Positions 10,324 through 20,813 of a stretch of DNA of 64,000 nt are shown here, in pieces; the first letter of the stretch is position 1; the number at the start of each line of letters is the position of its first letter. A program made the position numbers and the translations under genes. The notes beneath the pieces were generated by a model. That model saw nothing but the letters and a program-made list of their open reading frames with translations. It had not been told where the DNA came from and made no database searches. The stretch is from Dactylorhiza incarnata (lineage: Eukaryota; Streptophyta; Magnoliopsida; Asparagales; Orchidaceae). The stretch is taken from assembly GCA_033032865.1 (NCBI GenBank), contig JAWHQI010000327.1, positions 2,803,501 through 2,867,500 of the forward strand, written 5' to 3'.

Positions 10324-11180
10324 ATGAACATCATCAAATGAGTGGTGTGAGAACCCCCATACTGCTACAGGTTCTTCTCGAGCACAAGTATAACATAATA
10401 TCTCCACGCCATGTCAGCACTGCTTTCAGTGCGTGCAACCACCATCAATTAACTCCAAGGCCACGTCAGCAGTACTTTCAACACACATCTCATAAATTAT
10501 AATTTATCTTATTTTGGTTTCCACCAAAATATGCTTGTATAGGTAGTCTCATATTGAATGTGAAGTGGTCAAATCTTTGAAAATCACAACCCTAATCTTT
10601 GCATGAGTTCCTTAGAATTTTCACTCTGGTGGCTGGAGCGTGTATCTAACAAATCGTTGATTTCCAGCAATCAAAGGGTGTTCGAGATCTATGTCATGTG
10701 GGTATCGAAGTCTCTCTTCTCTATAGGGCCTTAGGTCGTATGGAGTCATCTTTGTAGGATCTGAATCTCCACATTCAACACATGGAGCGCGCGGGTGATT
10801 TCCAAGATCCCAAGGGAGAAACATACAAAACTCGTAAATGCATCATGGGAAAATCAAGCATGTGACCTCCTATTTGAGGCTCTCGGTCGGGATATGGTGA
10901 CGGGTCGATGAGACCTAAAGCAAGTTGATTACCCAATTAGGAGGGTTAGCGAAATGCTGACTATAGCAACGAGGTGAGCATATGAGTGATGGGGTGACCG
11001 GCCCGGGCTGGGCCGATCTGATTCAGGATGGTTTACACAAGCACCGCTTCGGAAGCCGTTTGAGAGATTAAACGGACTTAGAATTGCGTAAAATTGGGTC
11101 GGAATCGTCTCGGCGAGCCGATCGCAATCATGATCTTGATGGTCCAATCCGACCACTTTGCCTTTCGGGGACCCATCAAC
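10324..11180. other. Unassigned DNA abutting the DTC gene fragment
   Basis: No recognised gene. A 67-codon minus-strand frame (10824-10621) has no family features. On the minus strand a sequence starting TGATGGGTCCCCG at about 11179 cuts into the second intron of the carrier gene fragment and may be the start of an LTR or other insertion; no matching end was found. Confidence 0.35.
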
Positions 11181-11496
11181 TATCTATTATTACTAAATCT
11201 CTACATTAAAGGGAAACCACTTCTTTGATGTAAAATCATTTATGCAAAAGCAAAAAAAGATTTCAATAGATTCAATGTCTGAGATATTTTCAATATAATG
11301 AATGTATTTTGGTAGGATAAGACATTTAATTTTTTGAGCACCAAAACACCAATGAAAATTACAAAAAAAAAACACCTTTTGGAAGTCAATCCTTATTAAG
11401 CATCATGTTTCTCCGAATCAGAAAAACCACAGCAACTTCAACTACACGAAGAAATTAAGCACTGAAAGAACATGATTTCAACTATGAGATGCAAAC

Positions 11497-12017
11497 CTTG
11501 TAGAAAGCACCAAAGCCCTCTCGAGCAAGCATATCCTTCGTAATATGAACAGCCGATCCCTGCCCTAGTTGGATCCTCACCTATAAACAAAATAAAAACA
11601 CCGCAGAACTCAAAACCCCAGCAATCCCAATATAAAAATAAACATCATATACAGCGCTGGAACCCCGATTTTACTTCGGAGGAAAGCGAAGGTATTTACT
11701 CAAATTTTAGGGGAAAATTTTTGCACAAGCTCGTGGAAGTTTATAAGCATGTCCCAAACTCAAGGGGAAACACAACAACCGATCCCCATTTCACAATCAG
11801 GCTCCCAAACGAATCTACACCAATAATTCGCACCAAAAGATACAGATTCTTCCCTGGATCTACATAAAAAAAAAATAAGACAAGATCTTCGCTGCACCTT
11901 GATCATATCGATAGGTTGGATGACGCAGGTCGCGAGCATACCGGAGGCCCCGCCGTTAACGAAGGGCTTGACGGTGTTCCAGACACCGGACTGACTCTTG
12001 GGCTTCGCCTCCCCCAT
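11497..12017 (-). pseudogene. DTC: 5' fragment of a mitochondrial dicarboxylate/tricarboxylate carrier gene
   Basis: Exon 1 is 12017-11898 (40 codons, ending IDMIK), the intron 11897-11581 is GT...TATAG, and exon 2 is 11580-11497 (28 codons, VRIQLGQGS to FGAFYK), followed by a GT donor. Residues 16-40 hold VKPFVNGGASGMLATCVIQP, the start of the first mitochondrial carrier repeat with the PxDxxKxR signature split by the intron (PIDMIK|VR). The family exchanges dicarboxylates for tricarboxylates across the inner mitochondrial membrane and is about 300 residues long. Here only about 68 residues are present, with no further exon down to 10324, so the gene is truncated or a captured fragment. Both exons are free of stops and the splice sites are intact, so the loss looks recent. 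Confidence 0.8.
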
Positions 12018-12971
12018 TTCCTCCTGAAAGCGAAAAGTGGCGGAGCAGAGGAGTAAAAAGGGCGGAGACGAAGCCGACGGCGAGGTTGAAGGCGAAGAAA
12101 GCGGGGTGCCAGTAACAGTGTAAGAGCAAAAAGAAGATGAGCGAAAACAGGGACATGGATGTAAATATATGGTCAGGCTATTTGGTGGGCCCGCCCAAGG
12201 CAATCGATGGTCGATCTGGCTTCGAACTTCGAAGGCAACCTACTCCAACTGCGGCTGGCCATTCAATAGATGCCACGTGTCTTCCGAGCTGGGTGGAACC
12301 CAGTTAAATACAGAATTTTTGGAAACTGATCCTAACAAAAATAATTATTATTATGTGCAAAATTATTTTAAATACAGATCAATTTGTTAAGTCATAATCA
12401 ATTCATTCAAATGGTCAAATTTCAGATGATCATAACTTTCAATCTGCTCAATAAAATTCTAACCCAAAAATGACGGTGGACTCGTGGCTAAAAAATGTCC
12501 AAGATAGGTATCTTAATCAAAAGTTTTGTTAAATTATTAATTGAGATTTTGGGGAGGAAAGATTTTGAGTTTGACAACTTTGAACAAAAATTGCATAAAT
12601 TATATGACCTCAATTGCAGAATCATTTCAAAAGATAGACTCGTGACGACAAGGAGAATAATTCTGAAAAAAATCATCACATTTTGAAAAGTTTTATGATT
12701 TTTATTGGTTTGCATCTATCCATCTTTAAAGTTATTTTTAGATAATTTTTTATTTTCTAATTAATAAAATGGTTTGCAAATAGCTATCAAGCCACTTAAA
12801 TTATTATTTTTATTTGTAAAAAAAAATTAAAGATATAATGTTTTATCCATGTGCCAAAACAACAATAATGATGTTAATTATATGCTCCTAAAATTTTGTT
12901 GGACAAAATAAATTTTTATTTTTAAGTGATTTATAGATTCAGCTAATATATCAAAGAAAATAAAGAATAAA
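12018..12971. other. Upstream region of the carrier fragment, then AT-rich DNA
   Basis: 12018-12170 would be 5' leader and promoter of the carrier gene on the minus strand, but no clear TATA could be fixed. 12300-12971 is AT rich with no recognised gene. Confidence 0.4.
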
Positions 12972-13070
12972 TGTAACATCCCGATTTTTAATCGGGTCAT
13001 TAGGACTTTAGCTGACCAGATTAAGATAACCCTGATCACTCACTATGTACCCTAGAAGTTGGATGACGGA

Positions 13071-13720
13071 CCCGAAATAGCATTTTGAGCAAATGAGTTT
13101 AAAATTGACTTCAGGCAGTTGCATTAAAATCGTAGGCAGTTGCATTAGACTCGTATGATTCATACGAGTACAATTTAACTCGTTTTGTTCAAATTCGAGC
13201 TCGTTTAGTGAAATTGATCGTTTTAGGTCACGTTGTTTGAAACATCAACCCCGGAATATCATTTTGAGCAAATAAGCTAATAATTGACTTTCGTTAGTTA
13301 CATTAGACTCGTATGATCTATACAAGTGCAACACAACTCATTTTGTTCAAATTCGAGATCGTTCAGTGAAATTGGTCATTTAGGTCACGTTGTTCGACAC
13401 AATAACCTTGAAATGTAATTTTGAGCAAACGAACTCAGAATTGACTTCCCTCGATTATATTAGACTTGAATGATCCATACGAGTGTAACGCGACTCATTT
13501 TGTTCGAATCCGATGTTGTTTAGTGAAAGTGACCATTTTAGGTTACGTTGTTTGACACAGTCACCTTGAAATGTCATTTTGAGCAAATGAGCTCGAAATT
13601 GATCTCAGGCAGTTGCATTACTCATATGGTCAATGCGAGTGCAACAAAACTAATTTCACTCAATTCTGATGTCGTTTAGTCATATTGACCCAATCAGGTC
13701 TCATCGAGTTTTGTGGTGTC
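13071..13720 (+). repeat. 157-bp tandem repeat in the Tekay-like LTR
   Basis: Four units start near 13071, 13250, 13406 and 13564, marked by TCATTTTGAGCAAATGAG. The first has an extra 20-bp internal duplication. Each contains an inverted repeat, ACTCGTAT then ATACGAGT, partly decayed. A two-unit version lies at 50010-50316 in the related LTR. Confidence 0.85.
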
Positions 13721-14746
13721 TCGAAAAGCGTGAACATTTAAAATATCACGCATCACATCAACATTGACTCATCACTTGACGACTAGGACCTACCTTGACA
13801 CACATGGGGGACTCACTATATGGTTGACTTTGGTCAAACCCTCTTTAAAAAAGATTTTACAATTCATTTTGAACCCCTGCCACTCATCCAAGCCCCCCCC
13901 CCCCCCCCCCCCACTCACACTATCTGAATGGACACACCTCCCAAGGCAGTGGAATGAGATATTATGTATAACCATGGGTTAAACCTAACCTCAGGCCAAT
14001 CCTAAGCTAACTCTTTCAAACCTAAAGCCAAACTCAAACTCTCCACTAACAATTAACCCTAACTCTAACCTCTGACATTAACCCAGCCAAACACACCCCA
14101 TCCCTCTGAATACTACCAGCTGCCCCCCCCCCCCCCCCCCCCCCCCCCTCCCCAAGCCAACCATGGTTGGCTAAACCCTAACCTAAGCCTCAGCTAATCC
14201 CATACCTCCACTTGACGTCAGGTGAACCTAGTCCTACCACCTTGAGCCCTTGCCAGTGCTGGAGGAGACGACCCTGAGCACCACCATCTCCACCCAACTC
14301 CAACCATGATACCCCTCCCCCGGCAGTCCAGAAGGGTCCCACCAGAGGTGGAATATCCCATCCTCTCCTCTTCCCCGACCTTAGGGGCGTCGTGTATGTG
14401 CCCTCCAGTCGCTGGAGCATCGCCGTGTCACCCGACCTCTGTTTTGAGCTCAGGTGGAGGTCATGCATGGAGGGCTCCCTATGGCTCATATGGCTCTCTG
14501 GGGATCCTTACCTCGTCGGAGAGGGAGCGGTGAACCTCTATGGGAAAGTTTAAGGCGGCGGCACCGCCGGAGAGTAGAGCTCCGACGATGGCTCTTTTTA
14601 TTATTCTTTGCCTGAATCCTCCTGGCGGATGCCGGCGACACCGGGTTATCAGACCACCGCCAGAAGGAGTGCCTGCCTCTGGTGAGTCGGTTGGAGGTGG
14701 TGGCGCGACCGATCGGTGGTCGGTCGACGGTGGCAGAGGCTCGAAA
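13721..14746. other. LTR interior with long C runs
   Basis: No gene. C runs of 20 (13893-13912) and 26 (14123-14148) bases, then GC-rich LTR sequence. A stretch near 14660 aligns in theme with 48910 in the related LTR (GGTGGTCTGA and GCCGGC words). Confidence 0.6.
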
Positions 14747-14754
14747 CTTCTCTG

Positions 14755-16643
14755 TAGGCCTGAAACTGGTGCGGTTTGGTGCGGTTTGAGCCCAAACCGC
14801 AACCGCACCAAAGAGGGTCGGTTTTTGACTTTACAAAACCGCACCGCAATCAAACCGTGCGGTGCGGTGTGACATTGGTGCGGTTTGGAGTCGGTTTTTG
14901 CGGTGCGGTTTCGGTTTTTTTCTTATGTTTTGTTATAATTGTTAAAAATTAAAATAGACTCTGGGAACTTTAGACTACATCCACACAGCTAATAAATATA
15001 ATCATAACAACGCAATTTGAGATATAAGTGAAATAAATATAATCATAATAATTAACATCTACACTATTTTGTGATTTCAAATCTGAGAACTTTAGACTAC
15101 ATCACTTCATAAAGAAAATTATAATCATAACAATGCAAGCAAACACAGTTGATAAATATACCTTAAGTGAATACTTTCAGAGTCCTCATAGTACATCATC
15201 TACCTCTTCAAGGTTATCCGGACTCTCCCGTATTTCCTTTTCTAACTCTAAAAAAGACAACATACAAGAGCAAATAATAAAGATGTTAAAAATTTTAAGA
15301 TGTTAAAAATTTTAAGATGTTAACAACAATCATTTTTGCCAAAGCTTTTCGACACTGTTCGTCGTCAAACTTAGTGGCTTTTAACGACCCAACAACAATA
15401 CCATCCTCTTTCTTCTCCGTAAAAGATAACATTTTTTGATTGCTGTCTAACTTTCGGAAACGACATAACGTTAACATATGTGCTCTCAAAGCACTAGTAC
15501 CATTTTTCCTAGGATCAGATGCATATACTTTCGAACAATGTTTACATTTAGCTTTCTCTCTTCCTTCTGAATCTTTAATTTTATCGAATCATTCCCACAC
15601 TGCAGATTTAACTTTACCACTTTCACGCTCTTCTATTTTTGGTTTTTTTGAAGCAACACAAAGATCCTTCTTTTTCTCTCCCTCATCAACCACACGGTCC
15701 ACACAATCTATCGCTTTCACAACCACATGGTCCACACAATCTTTCCCTTTGTCAATCTTTGAAGTAAGCATCCTACTACATTGAAAAAAATTATACATTT
15801 TGATCCTACAACATGTTCTTGCTTATATATGAAGTACAACATGTTCTTGCTTATATAAAAATAAATTAATAATACCTGCAGGGCAATACTCGATCAAGAA
15901 GTAGAGAAAGGAGCAACAATACTACACGAACCACTGCAAAACCAAGAACATTGATTTCTCTTTAGTTTTGAACAGGGAAATCGAAGATGCAAAGTTCCAA
16001 ACTGTTGGAATGAGGGGATGGAAGAGCAAAAGTGAATAAGAAGTGAGGAAACGGAAGAGCGGGGAGAGCGATCAAGGGATTACAGCGGGCAGACGACGAT
16101 GACCTGCAGTGCGCGAGAACTTCTGCTATCAAGGGCTTACAGTGGGAGAGTTACGGACTATGCTCGGCGGGTTGTTTGCAGATGCGCGAGAACGTCTGCG
16201 GTCTGCAGATGTGGAAGGGATTCGGCGTCGTCGGCGTGTGCGTGCGGAAGAAACGTCGGCGCCGATCTGCTGCCTGCTGGTGTTCTCCCCAAGAGCAGCA
16301 GACCTAGCTTTTGCGGAAGAACCGTCGGCGACTCGCGAGCCGATCAGCAGACCTAGCTATAGCTTTTGCGGAAACGGGAGCGGGACTTTTGCTGTTTTGT
16401 AGAATAATTAAAATACGGGAGACCTGAGGCTGAAATAGTGAAATTAAATGCTTATACAAAAATAATTAAAATACGGGCTGAGGATAAATTTGTGCGGTTT
16501 AGGCAAAACCGAACCGCACCGCAAACTAGGCGGTTTTTCAATATTCAAAACCACACCACCACCGCACCGTTCGGTGTGGTTCGAAAACGGTGCGGTGCGG
16601 TGTTGCGGTTTTTTGCGGTTTCGGTTTTTAAATTTCAGGCCTA
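14755..16643 (-). mobile_element. Non-autonomous hAT element
   Basis: Terminal inverted repeats TAGGCCTGAAA and TTTCAGGCCTA bound a 1889-bp element, with an 8-bp target-site duplication CTTCTCTG at 14747-14754 and 16644-16651. Both ends hold dense subterminal repeats of GGTGCGGTTT and AACCGCACCG, as expected of hAT transposase binding sites. The interior keeps only the 5' part of a transposase gene, on the minus strand. Confidence 0.95.
15292..15798 (-). pseudogene. hAT transposase fragment with BED zinc finger
   Basis: Read on the minus strand: a Lys-rich start, then a BED-type finger with CKHCSKVYASDP and a later H...C pair (ALRAHMLTLC), then DEQCRKALAKMIVVN, the usual lead into the hAT core. 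The frame is broken by TGA at the position of the usual His in WEHF, near 15590. The DDE catalytic region and C-terminal dimerisation domain are missing, so it cannot make a working transposase. It could at most give a DNA-binding fragment if the stop were bypassed. Confidence 0.75.
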
Positions 16644-16651
16644 CTTCTCTG

Positions 16652-16806
16652 CCATCGTCGGTGTACAGTTGTCGTCCGATCTCGTGATCGACTTAAATCA
16701 ATCAAACCAATGATTGGCCCCATAACGGATCCGCACCTGATCCATTATGGAGTCGTTGTTGCCTTCTTGTCCGGCTCTATCTCAGCCACATGATCATTCT
16801 AAGATC
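16652..16806 (+). other. Tekay-like LTR piece between hAT and CACTA
   Basis: After the second hAT target-site copy the sequence continues the interrupted LTR (CCATCGTCGG...). No gene seen. Confidence 0.55.
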
Positions 16807-17511
16807 CACTACAACAAAACAGATATATGGCGGCGCTTTTTACGCGGCGCTTGTTAAAACGCCGCGGTTTTATTTTATAATGGCGGCGTTTTTTTGTTTT
16901 AAAACCGCCGCGAAAGGCATATGTTACAAGTAGCGGCGTTTTTAAATAGAAAACGTCTCCAATAAGCGGCATATTAGGTTATTCTCTCATTCCACGCATT
17001 CCACGCATCCCGCCCATCTCGCCCTAGCTCTCCTGCAAGAACCCCCACCCGTCTCCCCCAAGAACCCCGCCGTCTCGTTGGAGCTCAAATCGCCGGCGGT
17101 GAAGCCTCCCAGCGCCGCCTTCGTTTCTTTCTGCCATGAATGTTGTATGAACATTAGTTCTGGAATGTATGTCTGCCATTTTTTTAAAAATAAAAAACAA
17201 AAATTTCGCGGCGCTTTTCATTCCAAACGCCGCCATAGCAGGGTAATTTTTTTTTAAAAATTGCAGAATCCGCGGCGTTTTAACATATAAAAACGCCGCT
17301 AAAAGTAAAGGCTTTCGCGACGCTTTTAAACAAAACGCCGCAAGACTTTCCGCGGCGCTTTTACATATAAACGCCGCCAAGGTTTCCGCGGCGCTTCTTT
17401 CCGCGGCGATTTAGCGGCGCTTGGACAAACGCCGCGGAAGATACGGCGGCGTTTTAAAAGCGCCGCTAAAAGTTTTAAAAAACGCCGCGGTTGGCCTAAT
17501 TTGTTGTAGTG
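16807..17511. mobile_element. Non-autonomous CACTA element
   Basis: It starts CACTACAACAAAA and ends TTTGTTGTAGTG. The 705-bp body is packed near both ends with GGCGGCGTTT and AAACGCCGC repeats in both orientations, typical subterminal transposase-binding repeats. No transposase frame. The flanks (ATC left, TAG right) do not form a 3-bp duplication, because the element is now at the edge of an inversion. If the inversion is undone, both sides read GCTA. Confidence 0.9.
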
Positions 17512-18165
17512 TAGCGAGGAGGTCCCACCACACACCTGGAAGATCTTAGAGCGCTTCCTCTCCCAAGCCAATGCTAAGCTTGGACACCTTTGGAGACTCT
17601 CCTCACCCACTAGAGAGACTTGGGGAGAGAGATAGCCAGATAGAGAGAAGTCCTTTCAAATGGTGCCCCCTTGGTCCTATTTATAGGATTTTGAACTTGG
17701 TCTGCAAATAACCACAATCTGACCTACGAGATTACCAAAATACCCTCAAGATTGGCCTGCCAATAGCCAAAATCCGCCATTCCAAGGCGCTAAACGCAGA
17801 CCACCCCCTCTCTTCGGGACTGGGGCGAGGCGAGCTGGAAGGGTGTATCCCTCCTGAGCTCGCCCCCTTCTGGGATCTCGCCCCCCCCTGATGGGGGGGG
17901 GGGGGGGGGGGGGGCGAGAGGAGCTCGCCCCCCCCCCCCCCCCTGCTAGGATCTCGCCCCCCATGATGGGGGGTTGGGGGCGGGTGAGAGGAGCTCTCCC
18001 CCCTTGCCGAGGGCGGGGGCGAGAGGAGCTCCCCCCCCCCCTGCCGAGGGCGGGGCGAGAGGAGCTCGCCCCTCCTCTCTTCCTGGCCTAGAGCATGCTA
18101 AAAAGATGATGTCAAAAATACCTCATGGGTCTCGGGGGCCCACTCGGCGAATACAAGGTTGTACA
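17512..18165 (-). mobile_element. E2 left LTR, 5' part (inverted)
   Basis: Reverse complement of an LTR starting TGTACAACC (18165 downwards) and containing CCTATAAATAGG near 17685, GC-rich minisatellite sequence, and a G run of 22 (17893-17914). It matches 31188-31735 in the right LTR apart from differences in the GC-rich part. Confidence 0.9.
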
Positions 18166-18170
18166 AGATG

Positions 18171-18966
18171 TAATGCATAATAAAACTAAAACCATCAGTA
18201 AATAAATGGCAGTAAATAAAAAGCGATAAAGAGAAGAAATGGAAATGCATTTCAAATAACTCTGCACCGAAGTTCTTAAGTTCTTTAAGTTCAAGTTCTC
18301 AACTCCGTTCTTAGAAGGCATTCACAGTTCTCATCTCCATTCTTAAGAGGCATTCATAGTTCTCATCTCCGTTCTTAAGAGATATTCACAGTTCGCATTT
18401 CCGTCTTTAGGAGGTATCTTAAATTCATTGTGTTTGTAGCTATGGTTTTTATTATTCTTTTGGATTTCGAGGTTCGTCGGGTTTTACGCTGCTCGAACCC
18501 GATAATTATTTAAGTTGCCCATATTGAGTTGTATTAAATATTATTTATGAATTCAAATTTGTAATTTAGCGGGACTTAGTTGATACGAGTTATTTCGGGG
18601 GAAATAAGATGAGTTTTCGACGCCCCGAATAATTTTTGTTTCGCAAACGAGACCCTATATTTTTTTCTAATAATTTATATAAACCCGTTATAAAATTTTA
18701 AGCATTTTCTTCCTTGGGGCCGAAGCCAAAAACGCATCAATCAATTACTAGATTTATTTATAGGTGATTTCATAATTATTTTGAACTAAAAACCACTGTT
18801 TTGGAAATTATAAATGGCAAATTTTTTTTATAAAAAATTATAAAATTTATAGTTAGCTAGTTGGTGAAATTCTACCCAATTTTCATATAAGGAACATTTT
18901 CAACATAGGTCACTAGAACCTTTTAATAAATTCCTAAAGATTTCAGTTCAAAATGCCTCTGCACTA
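18171..18966 (-). other. Host LTR piece carried in the inversion
   Basis: AT-rich LTR sequence with repeated CCGTTCTTAAGAGG words at 18310-18410. It resembles 47940-48500 of the minus-strand Tekay-like LTR but lies in the opposite sense to the pieces around it. No gene. Confidence 0.6.
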
Positions 18967-19112
18967 GCTAAGCCCTTGGCCTTATTCCTAGTTCCTTAGC
19001 CCCATAGACTAGAGCACTCCCTTGGGGGGAGTAAGTGTTGGTCACCCCTCAACTTGTTGAGGGCCCGAACTCCACATAGACTAAGTCTTGTTCTCAAGTC
19101 TTGGTTTCAACA
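18967..19112 (+). mobile_element. E2 left LTR, 3' part
   Basis: Aligns with 31731-31876 and ends TTTCAACA. It includes CCTTGGGGGGAGTAAGTG and TTGTTGAGGGCCCG. It joins the inverted 5' part with a shared GCTA. Confidence 0.9.
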
Positions 19113-19116
19113 TTTA

Positions 19117-19134
19117 TGGTGCGGTGAGCGTGGA
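19117..19134 (+). other. E2 primer-binding site, tRNA-Phe type
   Basis: TGGTGCGGTGAGCGTGGA, complementary to the 3' end of plant tRNA-Phe, 4 bp after the LTR. Confidence 0.8.
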
Positions 19135-19170
19135 GAGTGACCAACTCAAGAAACTCTCAAGATAAGCTCC

Positions 19171-20693
19171 ATGGCTGGAGGTGGAGGATCTGACCCAGGC
19201 CACTCGCAGCCCCCGGTGGGTGGAGTGACGTTAGAGATGTTTGAAAGTTTCAAGCGGGAGGTACTGCAGACCTTACAGCTAACTTTCGCCACGATAGGAG
19301 AAGGCGGGAGAGGAAGTGGTCCGAAGGTCTCGCCTCAGCAGGTGGGCGAGAGCACTCTCGACCAGCAATCCAGGAAGGAGGTGCCAGTGGGGGGGAGTGG
19401 GGAGGCATTCAGCCCCCACTCGCCCAGTTCCCTAGGAGGGAGGAGTGGGGAGGTCCCAGACCCCCACTCGCCCAGCCCCAAGGGGCGAATGGGGAGGTCC
19501 CAGACCCCCACTCGCCCAGCCCCAAGGAGGCGAGTGGGGAGGTCCCAGACCCCCACTCGCCCAGCCCCAAGGGGGAGAGTGGGGAGGTCCCAGACCCCCA
19601 CTCGCCCAGCCCCAAATGGGGGAGTGGGGAGGTCCCAAACCCCCACTCGCCCAGCCCCAAGGGGGAGAGTGGGGAGGTCCCAGACCCCCACTCGCCCAGC
19701 CCCAAGGGGGCGAGTGGGGAGGTGTCATACCCCATCTTGCCCAGCCCCAAAGGGGGGCGAGCATGAGAAGTCCTTTGTGTGGGCTGATTCTATCGGCCCT
19801 AGTTCCAGAGGGGGTCGGAAGGCTGGAGATGTCTCACTACTCCGGCAAGGATGACCCTATCCTGCATCTGCAGTGGTTTGAGGACATGGTATCCATCAGG
19901 CCCATGTCGTACGCTTTCAAGTGCCGACTCTTCGCGACAACTCTGAAGGGGAAGGCTAGAGATTGGTTCCACCAGCTCCCTGCGGGATCTATCTATGCAT
20001 TCGAAGACTTGCGCCGAGTTTTCCTGCTATGCTTCTTGACGTCAAGAAAGAGGAAGAAAGATGCCGAAACACTTTTCAAGATCAAGCAAGAGCTAGGGGA
20101 GTCACTGTCTCACTATGTTAATCGGTTCCAGGAGGAGGTTCTACTCACCCAAGAGGTGTCAGGCTACACCCTCCAGCTCGCTTTCATCGTGGGGTTGCAG
20201 GGGGATTCTTCAAGATGGACCTCAAGAGGAGAGCTCCTTTGTCTTTTGAGGAGTTGATGGAAAGGGTGGCGGAAGAAGTTGAGAGTGAGGAGGCCAACCC
20301 GGAGTTCGTAAGAAGGTTGGCCAAGCTAAGTGAGCCGGAGGCAAGGCAGCGGGGGGGGGGGGGGGGGGGAGGGTAGGGTCTCCCAAGAGGAAGTTCGACC
20401 AAGAGGAGGACCACTTCCAGGGAGAGGGACCCGACCTCCCATGGTGGAGGCAGGGACCGAAGGCACCCTCTCCACCACCCCAGCAAACAATGGCGATCGG
20501 CTACAGAAGAAGAAGAAATCGTAAGGGTGGAAGAGGAGGAGTCTGGGCGGAGTCACCTTACTGTGACTTCCACGATGAGGAGGGTCACGCGACGTCCACC
20601 TGCCCCGAGTTCTTGGAAATAAGGGAGGCAAGGCGTCCGAAGTCGCAACATCAGCAACCAGAGGAGGTCAAGGAGGACCATGCCTGGGAGTAG
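19171..20693 (+). pseudogene. E2 gag, frameshifted
   Basis: ATG 19171 starts a Gly/Pro-rich head, MAGGGGSDPGHSQPPVGG, followed by a 15-residue repeat. The Retrotrans_gag core is in another frame: YSGKDDPILHLQWFEDMVS, then LKGKARDWFHQLPAG and FEDLRRVFLLCF (about 19835-20030). It ends near 20190, where the frame shifts again (SFEELMERVAEEVE, from 20215). A G run of 19 at 20351-20369 precedes the tail, which carries a zinc-binding stretch CDFHDEEGHATSTC near 20563. The stop at 20691-20693 is followed by satellite, not protease. At least two frameshifts make it inactive as it stands. Confidence 0.75.
19380..19760 (+). repeat. 45-bp tandem repeat within E2 gag
   Basis: About eight copies of a 45-bp unit containing CCCCCACTCGCCCAGCCCC and GAGTGGGGAGGT, encoding 15-residue repeats such as GRSQTPTRPAPRGRV. 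One unit (19461 to 19505) is 44 bp long, shifting the frame. The CTCGCCCAGCCCC word also occurs in the related LTR at about 45532. Confidence 0.85.
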
Positions 20694-20813
20694 GACTCCG
20701 AGCCCCGGTCTTCGTGCTTAGCATTTTTCTTTAAATCCATGTAGTATGATGGTTTTGTTTCCATACTTAGTTTTTCTTGCGTGTAACCGGATGACTAATG
20801 TAATGAAAGTCTT

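Larger units (their letters stand above)
16807..18966 (-). other. Inverted segment: CACTA, 5' part of E2 left LTR, host LTR
   Basis: The minus strand at 18165-17512 reads the first 654 bp of the E2 LTR, ending CCTCCTCGCTA. The plus strand from 18967 resumes GCTAAGCCCTTGG, the next bases of the same LTR (compare 31728-31745). The target-site copy CATCT lies inverted at 18166-18170, matching CATCT at 31877-31881. The host LTR piece 18171-18966 is also reversed relative to its flanking pieces. Together these show one inversion after E2 and CACTA inserted. Confidence 0.85.

Noticed and set aside
10621..10824. 67-codon minus-strand frame as a gene
   Set aside because: No family features, no flanking signals, and it lies next to a probable insertion junction.
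16807..17511. CACTA element as a simple insertion with a normal 3-bp duplication
   Set aside because: The flanks ATC and TAG do not match; the surrounding LTR halves show it lies at an inversion edge.
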